Shown: piece after piece, positions 43,879-52,644 of the stretch | How positions within the stretch are numbered: position 1 is the stretch's first letter | How the letters are laid out: each line of letters starts with the position of its first letter | The notes under the pieces: model-generated | What the model was told of the DNA's origin: nothing | Database searches by the model: none | What the model saw: the letters and a program-made list of their open reading frames with translations, nothing else | Program-made: the position numbers and the translations under genes | NCBI RefSeq assembly: GCF_018866345.1 | Contig: NZ_CP076443.1 | Span: 767,501-831,500 of the forward strand | From: Gemella sp. zg-570 | Lineage (GTDB): Bacteria; Bacillota; Bacilli; Staphylococcales; Gemellaceae | Reading direction: 5' to 3' | DNA: 64,000 nt

Positions 43879-45594
43879 TTACTCTATTGAATATAATAAA
43901 TCAAGAACTGTTTTTTCTACTAAAGATATTTTACTTTCAGCAGATTTTTTGTCGTTTCCTTTTGTATATATATATAATTTTATTTTTGGTTCTGTTCCAC
44001 TTGGTCTCAGGGTATACCAAGTTTCATCAGAGTAATAAAATTTCACAGCATTAGTTTTTTCAATATCTATTGATATTTCTTTTCCACTTGCAATGTTATA
44101 TTCTTTTTCTTCTAAGTAATCTGTTACAGAAACTATATTAGCTCCAGAAATTTCACGAGCATAAATATTTCTTATTTCGGTCATCATACGACTTATTCTT
44201 TTAGCACCAGCTACACCTTCTAAAGTAACTGATATTGTTTTATCTAAATAGTATCCATATTTTTCATAAAATTCTTCAATTACATCAATTAATGTTTTCC
44301 CTTGTAATTTGTAGTATGCTGCTGCTTCTACAAGCATCATTGCTATGGTAACACCATCTTTATCACGAACAAAAGTTCCTACATTATAACCTATACTTTC
44401 TTCATAACCCATGACATAATTTTTTTCTTTTGTTATATCAAACTTATTAGGTAGGGCGGCTATATTTTTAAAACCTGTTAAAACATCTACAACTTCTATT
44501 CCGTATTCTTTACAAAGTTGTTCTATCATCTTAGAAGTAACTATTGATTTTACAATTACAGGATTTTTTGGTAGTTTGTCTTTTTTATGTAAATTTTCAA
44601 CTACATATTGAACTAAAATTGCTCCAGTTTGATTTCCATTAAGAGCAACTATTTCTCCATTATGTAATACTTCTACTGCAAGTCTATCGCAGTCTGGGTC
44701 AGTAGCAATAAGAATATCAGCATTAACTTTTTTAGCTAATTTTTCACTATATTCAAATGCTGTTAAATCTTCAGGGTTAGGATATTCTATTGTTGGAAAT
44801 GTCCCATCAGCTTTTTTTTGTTCTTCTACAACATGAACATTTTTAAAATTTCTTCTTTCTAAAACTGTAGTTACTGCCTTATATCCTGCTCCATTTAATG
44901 GCGTGTAGACTACACTAATATTTTTATCAACATTATCGTCATTAATAGATTGGGATAAAACTTCTTTATAGAACTCTTCGTCTATTTCTTCTCCAACATA
45001 AACTAACAATCCTTGTTTTATAGCTTCTTCTTCAGAAATATTTACATATTCTTCAAATATATCCATTTCATTGATATATTCTAATACTTTATCGCTTATA
45101 TTTGATTTTATTTGAGAACCTTCTTCCCAATAAACTTTATAGCCATTATATTCTTTAGGATTATGGCTGGCTGTTATATTTATTCCACTAGCAGTTTTTA
45201 AATAACGAATTGCATAAGATAATTCTGGGGTCGGTCTTAAATCTTCAAAAAGATAGGATTTAATTCCATTACTTGCCATTACTAAGGCTGATAATTTGGC
45301 AAATTCTTTAGAAAATAACCTACAATCATGGGCTATAACTATTCCTTTTTCTTGTAAGCCACTGTTAATTATAGTTTTTGCCGTTGCTTTTGTTGCTCTA
45401 GCAATTACAAATCTATTCATTCTATTTGTTCCCATGCCTACTTTACCACGCAAACCAGCAGTGCCAAACTCTAACTCTTTATAAAATCTATCTTCTTTTT
45501 CAGTTTCATTATCAGAAATAGATAGTAATTGTTTTTTTTCTTCATTTGTTAGTGCATCACTATTTATCCACTGTTCAAATAATTTATTAAACAT
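43879..45594 (-). CDS. pgcA: Phosphoglucomutase (alpha-D-phosphohexomutase superfamily)
   Basis: Interconverts glucose-6-P and glucose-1-P, feeding UDP-glucose and cell-wall/capsule sugars. 571 residues, typical for Gram-positive PgcA. The phosphoserine motif TASHNPKEYNGYKVYW has Ser143; the metal loop ATDPDCDRLAVEV, sugar-binding GYEESIGYNVG and phosphate-binding RPSGTEPKIKLYI are all visible. deoD-pgcA suggests a link with nucleoside phosphorolysis (ribose-1-P handling), since related mutases are used as phosphopentomutases; primary activity is likely phosphoglucomutase. Confidence 0.93.
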   Translation of the reverse strand: MFNKLFEQWINSDALTNEEKKQLLSISDNETEKEDRFYKELEFGTAGLRGKVGMGTNRMNRFVIARATKATAKTIINSGLQEKGIVIAHDCRLFSKEFAKLSALVMASNGIKSYLFEDLRPTPELSYAIRYLKTASGINITASHNPKEYNGYKVYWEEGSQIKSNISDKVLEYINEMDIFEEYVNISEEEAIKQGLLVYVGEEIDEEFYKEVLSQSINDDNVDKNISVVYTPLNGAGYKAVTTVLERRNFKNVHVVEEQKKADGTFPTIEYPNPEDLTAFEYSEKLAKKVNADILIATDPDCDRLAVEVLHNGEIVALNGNQTGAILVQYVVENLHKKDKLPKNPVIVKSIVTSKMIEQLCKEYGIEVVDVLTGFKNIAALPNKFDITKEKNYVMGYEESIGYNVGTFVRDKDGVTIAMMLVEAAAYYKLQGKTLIDVIEEFYEKYGYYLDKTISVTLEGVAGAKRISRMMTEIRNIYAREISGANIVSVTDYLEEKEYNIASGKEISIDIEKTNAVKFYYSDETWYTLRPSGTEPKIKLYIYTKGNDKKSAESKISLVEKTVLDLLYSIE

Positions 45595-45617
45595 TATATT
45601 GTTACCTTTCTTAAATA

Positions 45618-46331
45618 TTATGCTAACTCTAAAGCTATTTCCATCATTTTAGTAAAAGCAGTTTGACGTTCTTCTGGTGTAGTTTCTTCTCCAGTAACTA
45701 AAGAATCACTAACTGTCAAAATAGTTAAAGCATTAACTCCAGCGGCCATAGCTGTTGCATATAGGGCTGTACTTTCCATTTCAACACCAAGAAGCCCCAT
45801 CTTCATCCAATTTTTCATAGCGTCTGGGTCTGCATTGTAAAATACATCGCTAGATAAAATATTTCCTACATGAACATTTACATCTTTTTCTTTAGCAATA
45901 TTATGTGCTTTAGATAACAAATCAAATGATGAGTGTAAACTTAATTGACCAGGCAATCTATATTGATCTGTAAAGTTAGTTGTTGTTGATGATGCCATAC
46001 CTAAAATAATATCATATATTTTTACATTCTCTTGAAGAGAACCACAAGTTCCTATTCTAATTAAATTTTTAACTCCAAAAAAGTGAATTAATTCGTAAGA
46101 GTAAATACCTATACTTCCTGGTCCCATTCCTGTTCCCATTACAGATATTTTTTTGCCTTTGTATTTTCCTGTATATCCAAGCATACCTCTCACTTCATTA
46201 AAGCAAACAGGCTCTTCTAAAAATTTTTCAGCTATAAATTTTGCTCTAAGTGGGTCGCCAGGTAATAGTATAGTTTCTGCAATCTCTACACCATTTGGTT
46301 TAATGTGAGGTGTTTGTAAATTTTTCATCAT
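45618..46331 (-). CDS. deoD: Purine-nucleoside phosphorylase, DeoD type
   Basis: Phosphorolyses purine (deoxy)nucleosides to base and (deoxy)ribose-1-phosphate in salvage. 237 residues, the hexameric DeoD type: ILLPGDPLRAKFIAE, GTGMGPGSIGIYS, RIGTCGSLQ, and the purine-pocket VEMESTALYA and LTVSDSL. The start (ATG-ATG) follows an AGGAG at seven bases. First gene of the run to pepT with its own promoter. Confidence 0.97.
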   Translation of the reverse strand: MMKNLQTPHIKPNGVEIAETILLPGDPLRAKFIAEKFLEEPVCFNEVRGMLGYTGKYKGKKISVMGTGMGPGSIGIYSYELIHFFGVKNLIRIGTCGSLQENVKIYDIILGMASSTTTNFTDQYRLPGQLSLHSSFDLLSKAHNIAKEKDVNVHVGNILSSDVFYNADPDAMKNWMKMGLLGVEMESTALYATAMAAGVNALTILTVSDSLVTGEETTPEERQTAFTKMMEIALELA

Positions 46332-46364
46332 TATTATTCTCCTGAAAATATTTTATATTTTTTA

Positions 46365-46393
46365 ATTATACATTTTTTTTTAGTATCTAACAA
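46365..46393 (-). promoter_or_regulatory. deoD promoter
   Basis: TTGTTA, 17 bases, TATAAT with TG next to the -10, on the minus strand, immediately after the oatA terminator. Confidence 0.65.
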
Positions 46394-46408
46394 GTATATT
46401 ATTAATAT

Positions 46409-46447
46409 AAAAAATCTCAAAATTATCTTTAAATTTTGAGATTTTTT
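46409..46447. terminator. Terminator after the OatA-like gene
   Basis: AAAAAATCTCAAAATT and its exact complement form a 16-base stem with a seven-base loop and T-runs on both strands. Confidence 0.88.
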
Positions 46448-46452
46448 ATAAT

Positions 46453-48285
46453 TTATTGAGTTGGCGTTGTCTTTACTTGATATTTTAAATTTTTTGAAAT
46501 TAAATCTGCCATAGCAGTAACACCTTCTTCTCTAAGATGAACATTATCAGGTCTAAAATATTCAGGATGATTTTTTGATTTTTTATTCCAATCTATTAAA
46601 TTAAAATTTTCATATTTTGTTTTAGATTCTTCTAAAAGTTTATTATTTCCTTCTTCCCAAGCTCTAGGAACATTTATATTTACAAAATAAACATCAGATT
46701 TTTCAAAAGTTTTAATTAAACTTTCAATATGTTTCTCTGTTATAGTTCCATTAGTACCTAATATGAATATTACAGCTGCATTCTTATCATTATAATTTTC
46801 ATATTTTTTTGCTACTTCAACAGCCTCTGCACCTTGTCTACTTATTCTACCGTCTATAACTATTTCTGGATATCTTGTTGTCATCTCTTCCCCAATATTA
46901 ACAGCAAGAGAGTCACCTATTAATAAGATTTTATTGTATAATGTTTCTTCAGAATTAGCATCATTAGATTTATCTTCTTTTTTATTATTATCTTTATTGT
47001 AGTTATTATTTTCTGCATTGTTTGTAACAAATGAACTAGATAATTCTACACTATTATCATTTGCAAATTTTGTAGAAATATAAGGAAATGCCTTACCGAA
47101 CAAGCCCATAACTAGTAAGATAATTATTAATGAACTTGTTAATAAAGAAGATATTTTTATATTTTTTGACAAGTTGGAAATTTTTTTGAATATATTTTTT
47201 AAATAATTGGCAAATCCAAAATATCTTATCGGTGTTTCTAAAAATTTATAACTTATCCAAGATACTAGAAATATCAATACTAATCTAGCTAAATTAAAAA
47301 ATAAATTTGGATTTCCAGATTCGGAAGCAGGTCTTGTCAAGATAATTATTGGAAAATGCCACAAGTATAAACTATAAGAAAATCTTCCAATATATACTAA
47401 GGGTTTAAATGACATTATTTTTGAAATATAGGTATTTTGATGTCCTGTGCTTATTAAAATAATCAAAAACAAGCAAGAAAATAAGAAAAATCCACCGTAA
47501 TATAAAAATTTACTGTATTCTGATACATAAAACATTGATATTATAAAAATTAAAATGGAAACTAGCGAAATTAATGTGTAATTTTTATTTTCTTGTAAAG
47601 TTACTTTTTCTGTTAATTTTGAAAGTGGAAAATAAATTGCTCCTAAAACTCCCACTAAAAGCCCAAAAGCTCTAGTATCAGTACCATAATAAACACGATT
47701 TATATTGTCTATATCAAATAAAATTATATGATTAATTAATGACAATAAGCTCATAAAAATTATTGAATAAAAAAATATATTCTTGTTTTTAAATTTACTT
47801 GATATTTTTTGCAATATAATAAATATTAAAGGAAATATCATATAAAATTGTTCTTCTATTGCTAAAGACCATAAATGTTTATATGGACTTATAGAATAAA
47901 AAGAATCAAAATAATCTAATTTATGAAACATATACCACCAATTACTAGAATAAATATAACCGAATATTGCATCGAGATAACTTTTTTCCAGAATATATTT
48001 ATTGAACAAAACCATAATAATTAATATTATACTTATCATTAAATATACAGCAGGTAATAGTCTTCTTGCTCTTCTTATATAAAATTTTGAAAGTGATATT
48101 TTTCCTGTTTCTGAATACTCTTGCATAATTAACGAACTAATTAAATATCCAGATAGTACAAAAAACAAGTCTACTCCTAAAAAACCACCTGGCAAATGAT
48201 TAGGCATCATGTGATAAATTATTACCGAAATTACTGCCAAGGCTCTCAAGGAATCTATACTTGGTAAATATCTATGTTTTTTCAT
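46453..48285 (-). CDS. oatA: OatA-like acyltransferase with extracellular SGNH domain
   Basis: 610 residues. Residues 1-400 are an acyltransferase-3 membrane domain with about eleven segments; hallmark PSIDSLRALAVISVIIYHM (His25) and GGFLGVDLFFVLSGYLI. The outer C-terminal part (about 430-610) is an SGNH domain with LIGDSLAVNIGE (Ser), FILGTNGTIT and DNVHLREEG (Asp-x-x-His). This fusion is that of OatA, which O-acetylates MurNAc in the wall and gives lysozyme resistance. The link between domains is Asn/Lys/Asp-rich. Other acyltransferase-3 proteins modify different glycans, so the substrate is inferred. Confidence 0.85.
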   Translation of the reverse strand: MKKHRYLPSIDSLRALAVISVIIYHMMPNHLPGGFLGVDLFFVLSGYLISSLIMQEYSETGKISLSKFYIRRARRLLPAVYLMISIILIIMVLFNKYILEKSYLDAIFGYIYSSNWWYMFHKLDYFDSFYSISPYKHLWSLAIEEQFYMIFPLIFIILQKISSKFKNKNIFFYSIIFMSLLSLINHIILFDIDNINRVYYGTDTRAFGLLVGVLGAIYFPLSKLTEKVTLQENKNYTLISLVSILIFIISMFYVSEYSKFLYYGGFFLFSCLFLIILISTGHQNTYISKIMSFKPLVYIGRFSYSLYLWHFPIIILTRPASESGNPNLFFNLARLVLIFLVSWISYKFLETPIRYFGFANYLKNIFKKISNLSKNIKISSLLTSSLIIILLVMGLFGKAFPYISTKFANDNSVELSSSFVTNNAENNNYNKDNNKKEDKSNDANSEETLYNKILLIGDSLAVNIGEEMTTRYPEIVIDGRISRQGAEAVEVAKKYENYNDKNAAVIFILGTNGTITEKHIESLIKTFEKSDVYFVNINVPRAWEEGNNKLLEESKTKYENFNLIDWNKKSKNHPEYFRPDNVHLREEGVTAMADLISKNLKYQVKTTPTQ

Positions 48286-48296
48286 ACATTACCTCA

Positions 48297-50465
48297 CTAA
48301 TCTTTAATCATTGATAAGGACACCCTTCCTCTTTCTTTGTCAATATCAATAACATAAACTTCAACAATTTTTCCTACATTTAAAACTTCTAGTGGATTTT
48401 TTACAAAACTTTTACTGATTTTTGAAATATGAACCATTGCGTCTTGTTTTAGACCAATGTCAACAAAAGCTCCAAATTGAGTAATATTTCTTATTGTTCC
48501 ACTTAATTTGTCGCCTATTTTAAGGTCTTCAATAGTTAAAATATCTGATTTTAATAATGTTTTTTCAAAAGCATCACGAATATCTCTCATCGGTTGTTTT
48601 AATTCTTTAACTATATCAAACAAAGTTTCATAACCACAACCTAATTCTAAGGATACCTTATTCAAATCTAAGTTATCTAATTTTTGACTTAATTCTTTAG
48701 TTCCAATATTTTTTAATTCAATTCCATAACTATTTATTATTTTTTCTGCAATGTGGTAACTTTCAGGGTGAATACCAGTAGAATCTAAAATATTATCACC
48801 ATCAACTATTCTAAAAAATCCTACACATTGTTCGTAAGTTTTTTCACCTAGTCTTGAAACTTTAGAAATTTCTTTTATAGAAGTAATTTTCCCATTTTCT
48901 TTTCGATATTTTACAATATTTTTAGCTATCTGTCTATTTATTCCAGACACATAAGATAAAAGAGGAACAGAAGCTGTGTTTACATCTACTCCAATATTAT
49001 TAACCACAGTTTCTACAACAAAATCTAATTCTTTTCCCAAATATTTTTGATTAATATCATGTTGATACTGACCAACTCCTATTGATTTAGGGTCTATTTT
49101 TACTAACTCACTTAAGGGGTCTTGTATTCTTCTTGCTATTGATACTGCACTTCTTTCTTCAACATTAAAATCTGGAAATTCATCTCTAGCAATTTCACTT
49201 GCAGAATATACACTAGCTCCAGCTTCATTAACTATACAAAATTCTATTTTTAATTTGTTATCTCTCAAAGTATTATAAACAAAAGTTTCAGTTTCTCTTG
49301 ATGCTGTTCCATTACCTATGGCAATTAAATTTATTTTATTTTTAGTAATTATATCAATTAATATTTTTTCAGCTTCTTTTTGTTTTTCTAAATTTGCTGG
49401 TTTGTGAGGATATATCACATTTTTACTAATAAAATTTCCATATTCATCAACCGCAGCTATTTTACAACCTGTTCTAAAAGCAGGGTCAATACCTAAAACT
49501 CTTTTATCTTTTAATGGCACTTGTAATAAAAGTTGTTTTAAATTTTCGGAAAAAATTATTACTGCTTCTTCTTCAGCTTTTTTCGTCAAATCACTTCTAA
49601 GTTCTCTTTCGATTGATGGAAATATTAGACGTTTATAAGAATCTTCTATACAAGTTAATAAAATTTCCTTAATTTCTGTATCTTTATTTTTTATAATATC
49701 TCTTAAAATATAAGTACATAATATTTCTTTGTCATTATCTATACTTACTTTTATTATATCTTCTTTTTCTGCCCTATTTACTGCTAATATTCTGTGAGAA
49801 ACTATTTTTGAAACTGGTTCAGTATAATCATAATAATTTATATAAACTTTATTTTCATCTTTTTCTTCAGAATTTTTTTTGACTTTAGTTATTAATTTTC
49901 CGAATTTACGAGTGTTTTCTAAGATATATTCCCTATATTTCGCATTATCAGAAATATTTTCAGCTATAATATCTAAAGCGTAATTTATTGCTTCCTCTTC
50001 ATTATAAACTTCTTTTTCTTCATTAATATATTTACTAGCTTCTTTATTCAATACTATTTTAGTTTTTGGTAATGTTAGTATAAATTTAGCTAACTCTTCT
50101 AGTCCTTTTTCTTTTGCTATCCTTGCTTTTGTTCTCTTTTTTTCTTTGAAAGGTCTATACAAATCTTCTACACGTTGTAATTTTTCTTGAAGATTAATTG
50201 TCTTTTCTAACTCTTCTGTCAATAAACCTTTTTCTTCTATCAATCTAATAACTTCTTTTTTTCTGTTTTCTAGCGTTTGTAAATAATTATATTCATCTTG
50301 TATTTGCTTTATTGCTACTTCATCTAAAGAATTTGTCATTTCTTTTCTGTATCTAGCTATAAAAGCAATAGTATTACCTGCTTCTAACATATCAAGAACA
50401 TTAATAACATATTTTTTATCAACTTTTAATTTAGCAGCTAAATTTTTTATTATGCTTTCTTGCAT
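48297..50465 (-). CDS. tex: Tex-family RNA-binding transcription accessory protein
   Basis: 722 residues, typical Tex. The N-terminal helical domain includes LEAGNTIAFIARYRKEMT (Tex signature) and LYRPFKEKKRTKA; the YqgF-like RNase-H fold has VLGIDPAFRTGCKIAAVD; the HhH region contains NIGVDVNTASVPLLSYVSGI and a C-terminal S1 domain spans about 645-720 (IRNITQFGAFVDIGLKQDAM). It binds nucleic acids and affects expression of virulence/toxin genes in several bacteria; exact role is uncertain. It sits between alr and oatA. Confidence 0.95.
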   Translation of the reverse strand: MQESIIKNLAAKLKVDKKYVINVLDMLEAGNTIAFIARYRKEMTNSLDEVAIKQIQDEYNYLQTLENRKKEVIRLIEEKGLLTEELEKTINLQEKLQRVEDLYRPFKEKKRTKARIAKEKGLEELAKFILTLPKTKIVLNKEASKYINEEKEVYNEEEAINYALDIIAENISDNAKYREYILENTRKFGKLITKVKKNSEEKDENKVYINYYDYTEPVSKIVSHRILAVNRAEKEDIIKVSIDNDKEILCTYILRDIIKNKDTEIKEILLTCIEDSYKRLIFPSIERELRSDLTKKAEEEAVIIFSENLKQLLLQVPLKDKRVLGIDPAFRTGCKIAAVDEYGNFISKNVIYPHKPANLEKQKEAEKILIDIITKNKINLIAIGNGTASRETETFVYNTLRDNKLKIEFCIVNEAGASVYSASEIARDEFPDFNVEERSAVSIARRIQDPLSELVKIDPKSIGVGQYQHDINQKYLGKELDFVVETVVNNIGVDVNTASVPLLSYVSGINRQIAKNIVKYRKENGKITSIKEISKVSRLGEKTYEQCVGFFRIVDGDNILDSTGIHPESYHIAEKIINSYGIELKNIGTKELSQKLDNLDLNKVSLELGCGYETLFDIVKELKQPMRDIRDAFEKTLLKSDILTIEDLKIGDKLSGTIRNITQFGAFVDIGLKQDAMVHISKISKSFVKNPLEVLNVGKIVEVYVIDIDKERGRVSLSMIKD

Positions 50466-50466
50466 T

Positions 50467-51612
50467 TTATATCTCCACTTCTTTATTAGCTATAAAATAT
50501 TTTCTTGGAACTCTCGAACCTATAACACAAAAAATTTCATAGTGAATAGTATTTTGATGATTAGCAAATTCTTCAACATCTAAAGTTTGATTATTATGAG
50601 AACCATAGAACAATACTTCATCTCCCACTGAAACTTTTTTAGGACATCTAACCATTAATTGATCCATACATACTCTACCAACAATTTGGCATAAATTACC
50701 ATTTATCATTACAGACCAACCTTGTGCCCTTCTAAGTAAACCATCCCTATAACCTATTGGTATAGTAGCTATAAATTCTTCTTCAGAGCTTTCATATGTA
50801 CAACCATAACCTACTTTTGTATGTGGAGCTATTTTTTTAACATGAATAACTCTACTAATAAGTGAAGACACATTTTTTAATTTTACGTTAGAAATTTTTT
50901 TAATTTCTTCACTTGGATATTGCCCAAAAATAGATATTCCTACTCTTGCCAAATTAAAATTATAATCATTTTTTACATATCTAAGTGTTGCTGCAGAATT
51001 TTCTTGATGAATATATTTTGCTTTTAAACTTATATTTGATACTAAAGAATTAAATTTTTCTCTTTGTTTAATATCATAATCAATATTACTGTCATCAGAG
51101 TTTGCATAGTGGCTAAAAATTCCTTCTAATTCTATTCTACCATCCTGTAATAAATTATTTATTTCAATAGCTTCTTCTTCAGTAGTTATACCTATCCTAG
51201 ACATACCGCTATCTATTTTTAAATGTAATTTAAGTTTTTTTGAAATATCATCTAAATATAAAATAACTTCTTTTAACCAATCTACTGATGGACAGCAAAG
51301 TGATATATTTTTATCAGTTGCATATTTTATATTTTGTGGATTTATTACCCCTAAAACTAAAATTAAAGGTTCATCACCAACATTTTTTCTCAATTCTATG
51401 GCTTCTTCTAGTGTAGTAACTGCAAAATATTTTACTCCATTATCATACAGATATTTACCTACTTGTTTAGCACCTAGACCATAAGCATCAGCTTTTATAA
51501 CTGCCATAATTTCTTTGTTATCAAATAATTTTTTTATTTCATTATAATTAAATAATATATTATCTAAATCTACTTTTAAATATGTTGGTCTATCCTGTAT
51601 CATTTTATTCAT
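50467..51612 (-). CDS. alr: Alanine racemase
   Basis: PLP enzyme making D-Ala for peptidoglycan and teichoic acids. 381 residues. The PLP-binding motif AVIKADAYGLGAKQ has Lys40, and the second catalytic Tyr lies in KVGYGCTYES. Other family boxes: HLKIDSGMSRIGI and RVCMDQLMVRCP. It overlaps the 3' end of acpS by eight bases, the acpS-alr order common in Bacillota. Confidence 0.97.
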   Translation of the reverse strand: MNKMIQDRPTYLKVDLDNILFNYNEIKKLFDNKEIMAVIKADAYGLGAKQVGKYLYDNGVKYFAVTTLEEAIELRKNVGDEPLILVLGVINPQNIKYATDKNISLCCPSVDWLKEVILYLDDISKKLKLHLKIDSGMSRIGITTEEEAIEINNLLQDGRIELEGIFSHYANSDDSNIDYDIKQREKFNSLVSNISLKAKYIHQENSAATLRYVKNDYNFNLARVGISIFGQYPSEEIKKISNVKLKNVSSLISRVIHVKKIAPHTKVGYGCTYESSEEEFIATIPIGYRDGLLRRAQGWSVMINGNLCQIVGRVCMDQLMVRCPKKVSVGDEVLFYGSHNNQTLDVEEFANHQNTIHYEIFCVIGSRVPRKYFIANKEVEI

Positions 51613-51961
51613 CCTCTTTCTCTAATAAGACAAAAGCAACTACATTATCTTTATTATGACTAATCGTAAGATGTACAACAAAATTTTTATATTCAATCAT
51701 TGGTTTTCCTAAAATATCTTTTTTTACTTCAACCTCTTTAAAAGAAAAATATTTAGAAATTCCAACACCCAATGCTTTACTCATAGCTTCTTTAACTGCA
51801 TATCTACTTGCTAAAAATTCTGCTTTTCTCCTAGAATTATTTATACTATTAAATTCTTCTATTTCAGATTGTGTATAAATTTTTTCTATATAATTTTTTT
51901 TATCAAAAAATTCATAAAATCTTTCTATGCTTTCTATATCAGTTCCTATCCCGTATATCAT
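51605..51961 (-). CDS. acpS: Holo-[acyl-carrier-protein] synthase
   Basis: Transfers 4'-phosphopantetheine from CoA to acyl carrier protein. 118 residues, typical. Motifs GIGTDIESIERF at the N-terminus (metal Asp) and FLASRYAVKEAMSKALG are diagnostic; VVHLTISHNKDNVVAF ends the protein. A TGATAAAAT sequence at 51982-51990 may be its -10, in the gap after the engB terminator. Confidence 0.96.
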   Translation of the reverse strand: MIYGIGTDIESIERFYEFFDKKNYIEKIYTQSEIEEFNSINNSRRKAEFLASRYAVKEAMSKALGVGISKYFSFKEVEVKKDILGKPMIEYKNFVVHLTISHNKDNVVAFVLLEKEDE

Positions 51962-52012
51962 AAATTATACCTCAAATAATAATTTTATCATAATAACTTA
52001 AACTAATTTTAT

Positions 52013-52050
52013 CAAAAAATAAACAAAGCACTAATAGTGCCTTGCTTATT
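52013..52050 (-). terminator. Terminator after engB
   Basis: In minus-strand RNA, AATAAGCAAGGCAC pairs fully with GTGCTTTGTTTATT (two G-U pairs) around TATTA, then six U. It begins one base after the engB stop codon. Confidence 0.88.
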
Positions 52051-52644
52051 TTACTCGACAACTTTATTAATTGTAGATAATACTTTGTCAATATTTAATT
52101 TTTTTACAGCTGAAAATGGAATTATATCTATATTATTTGTTAAATCTAAAAATTTTGTAATTTTGTTTTTATTTTTTAATAATTCATTTTTAGAAATTTT
52201 ATCTGTTTTTGTTAATATTATAACAAATGGTATTTGATAATAATTCAAAAATTCATTCATCATTATATCATCTTCAGATGGAGTATGTCTGCTATCCAAT
52301 AAATGTAAGACAAATTGTAAATTACCCCTATTAACAAAATACTCTACTATCATATCATATAATTTCTCTTTTTCTTTTTTTGATAGTTTTGCATAACCAT
52401 AACCAGGAACATCTACTAAAACAAGTTTTTTATCTATATCAAAAAAATTCAATGTTCTTGTCTTACCCGGTTTTGCTGAAACACGAGCATAGTTTTTCCT
52501 ATTTAAAATAGTATTTATAAAAGAAGACTTGCCAACATTTGACCTACCACACATAGCTACTTCTGGAAGAACATATTCTGGATACTGTTTTTTAGAAACG
52601 GCACTAATTATTAATTCAACATTATTTATATTAAATTTTAGCAT
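52051..52644 (-). CDS. engB: Ribosome biogenesis GTPase EngB/YsxC
   Basis: Essential GTPase for late 50S assembly. 197 residues, typical. G1 GRSNVGKSSFIN, G3 LVDVPGYGYAKLSK, G4 LTKTDKISK and G5 FSAVKKL are visible. It overlaps the end of lon by seven bases, giving the conserved clpX-lon-engB order, and is closed by a strong terminator. Confidence 0.97.
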   Translation of the reverse strand: MLKFNINNVELIISAVSKKQYPEYVLPEVAMCGRSNVGKSSFINTILNRKNYARVSAKPGKTRTLNFFDIDKKLVLVDVPGYGYAKLSKKEKEKLYDMIVEYFVNRGNLQFVLHLLDSRHTPSEDDIMMNEFLNYYQIPFVIILTKTDKISKNELLKNKNKITKFLDLTNNIDIIPFSAVKKLNIDKVLSTINKVVE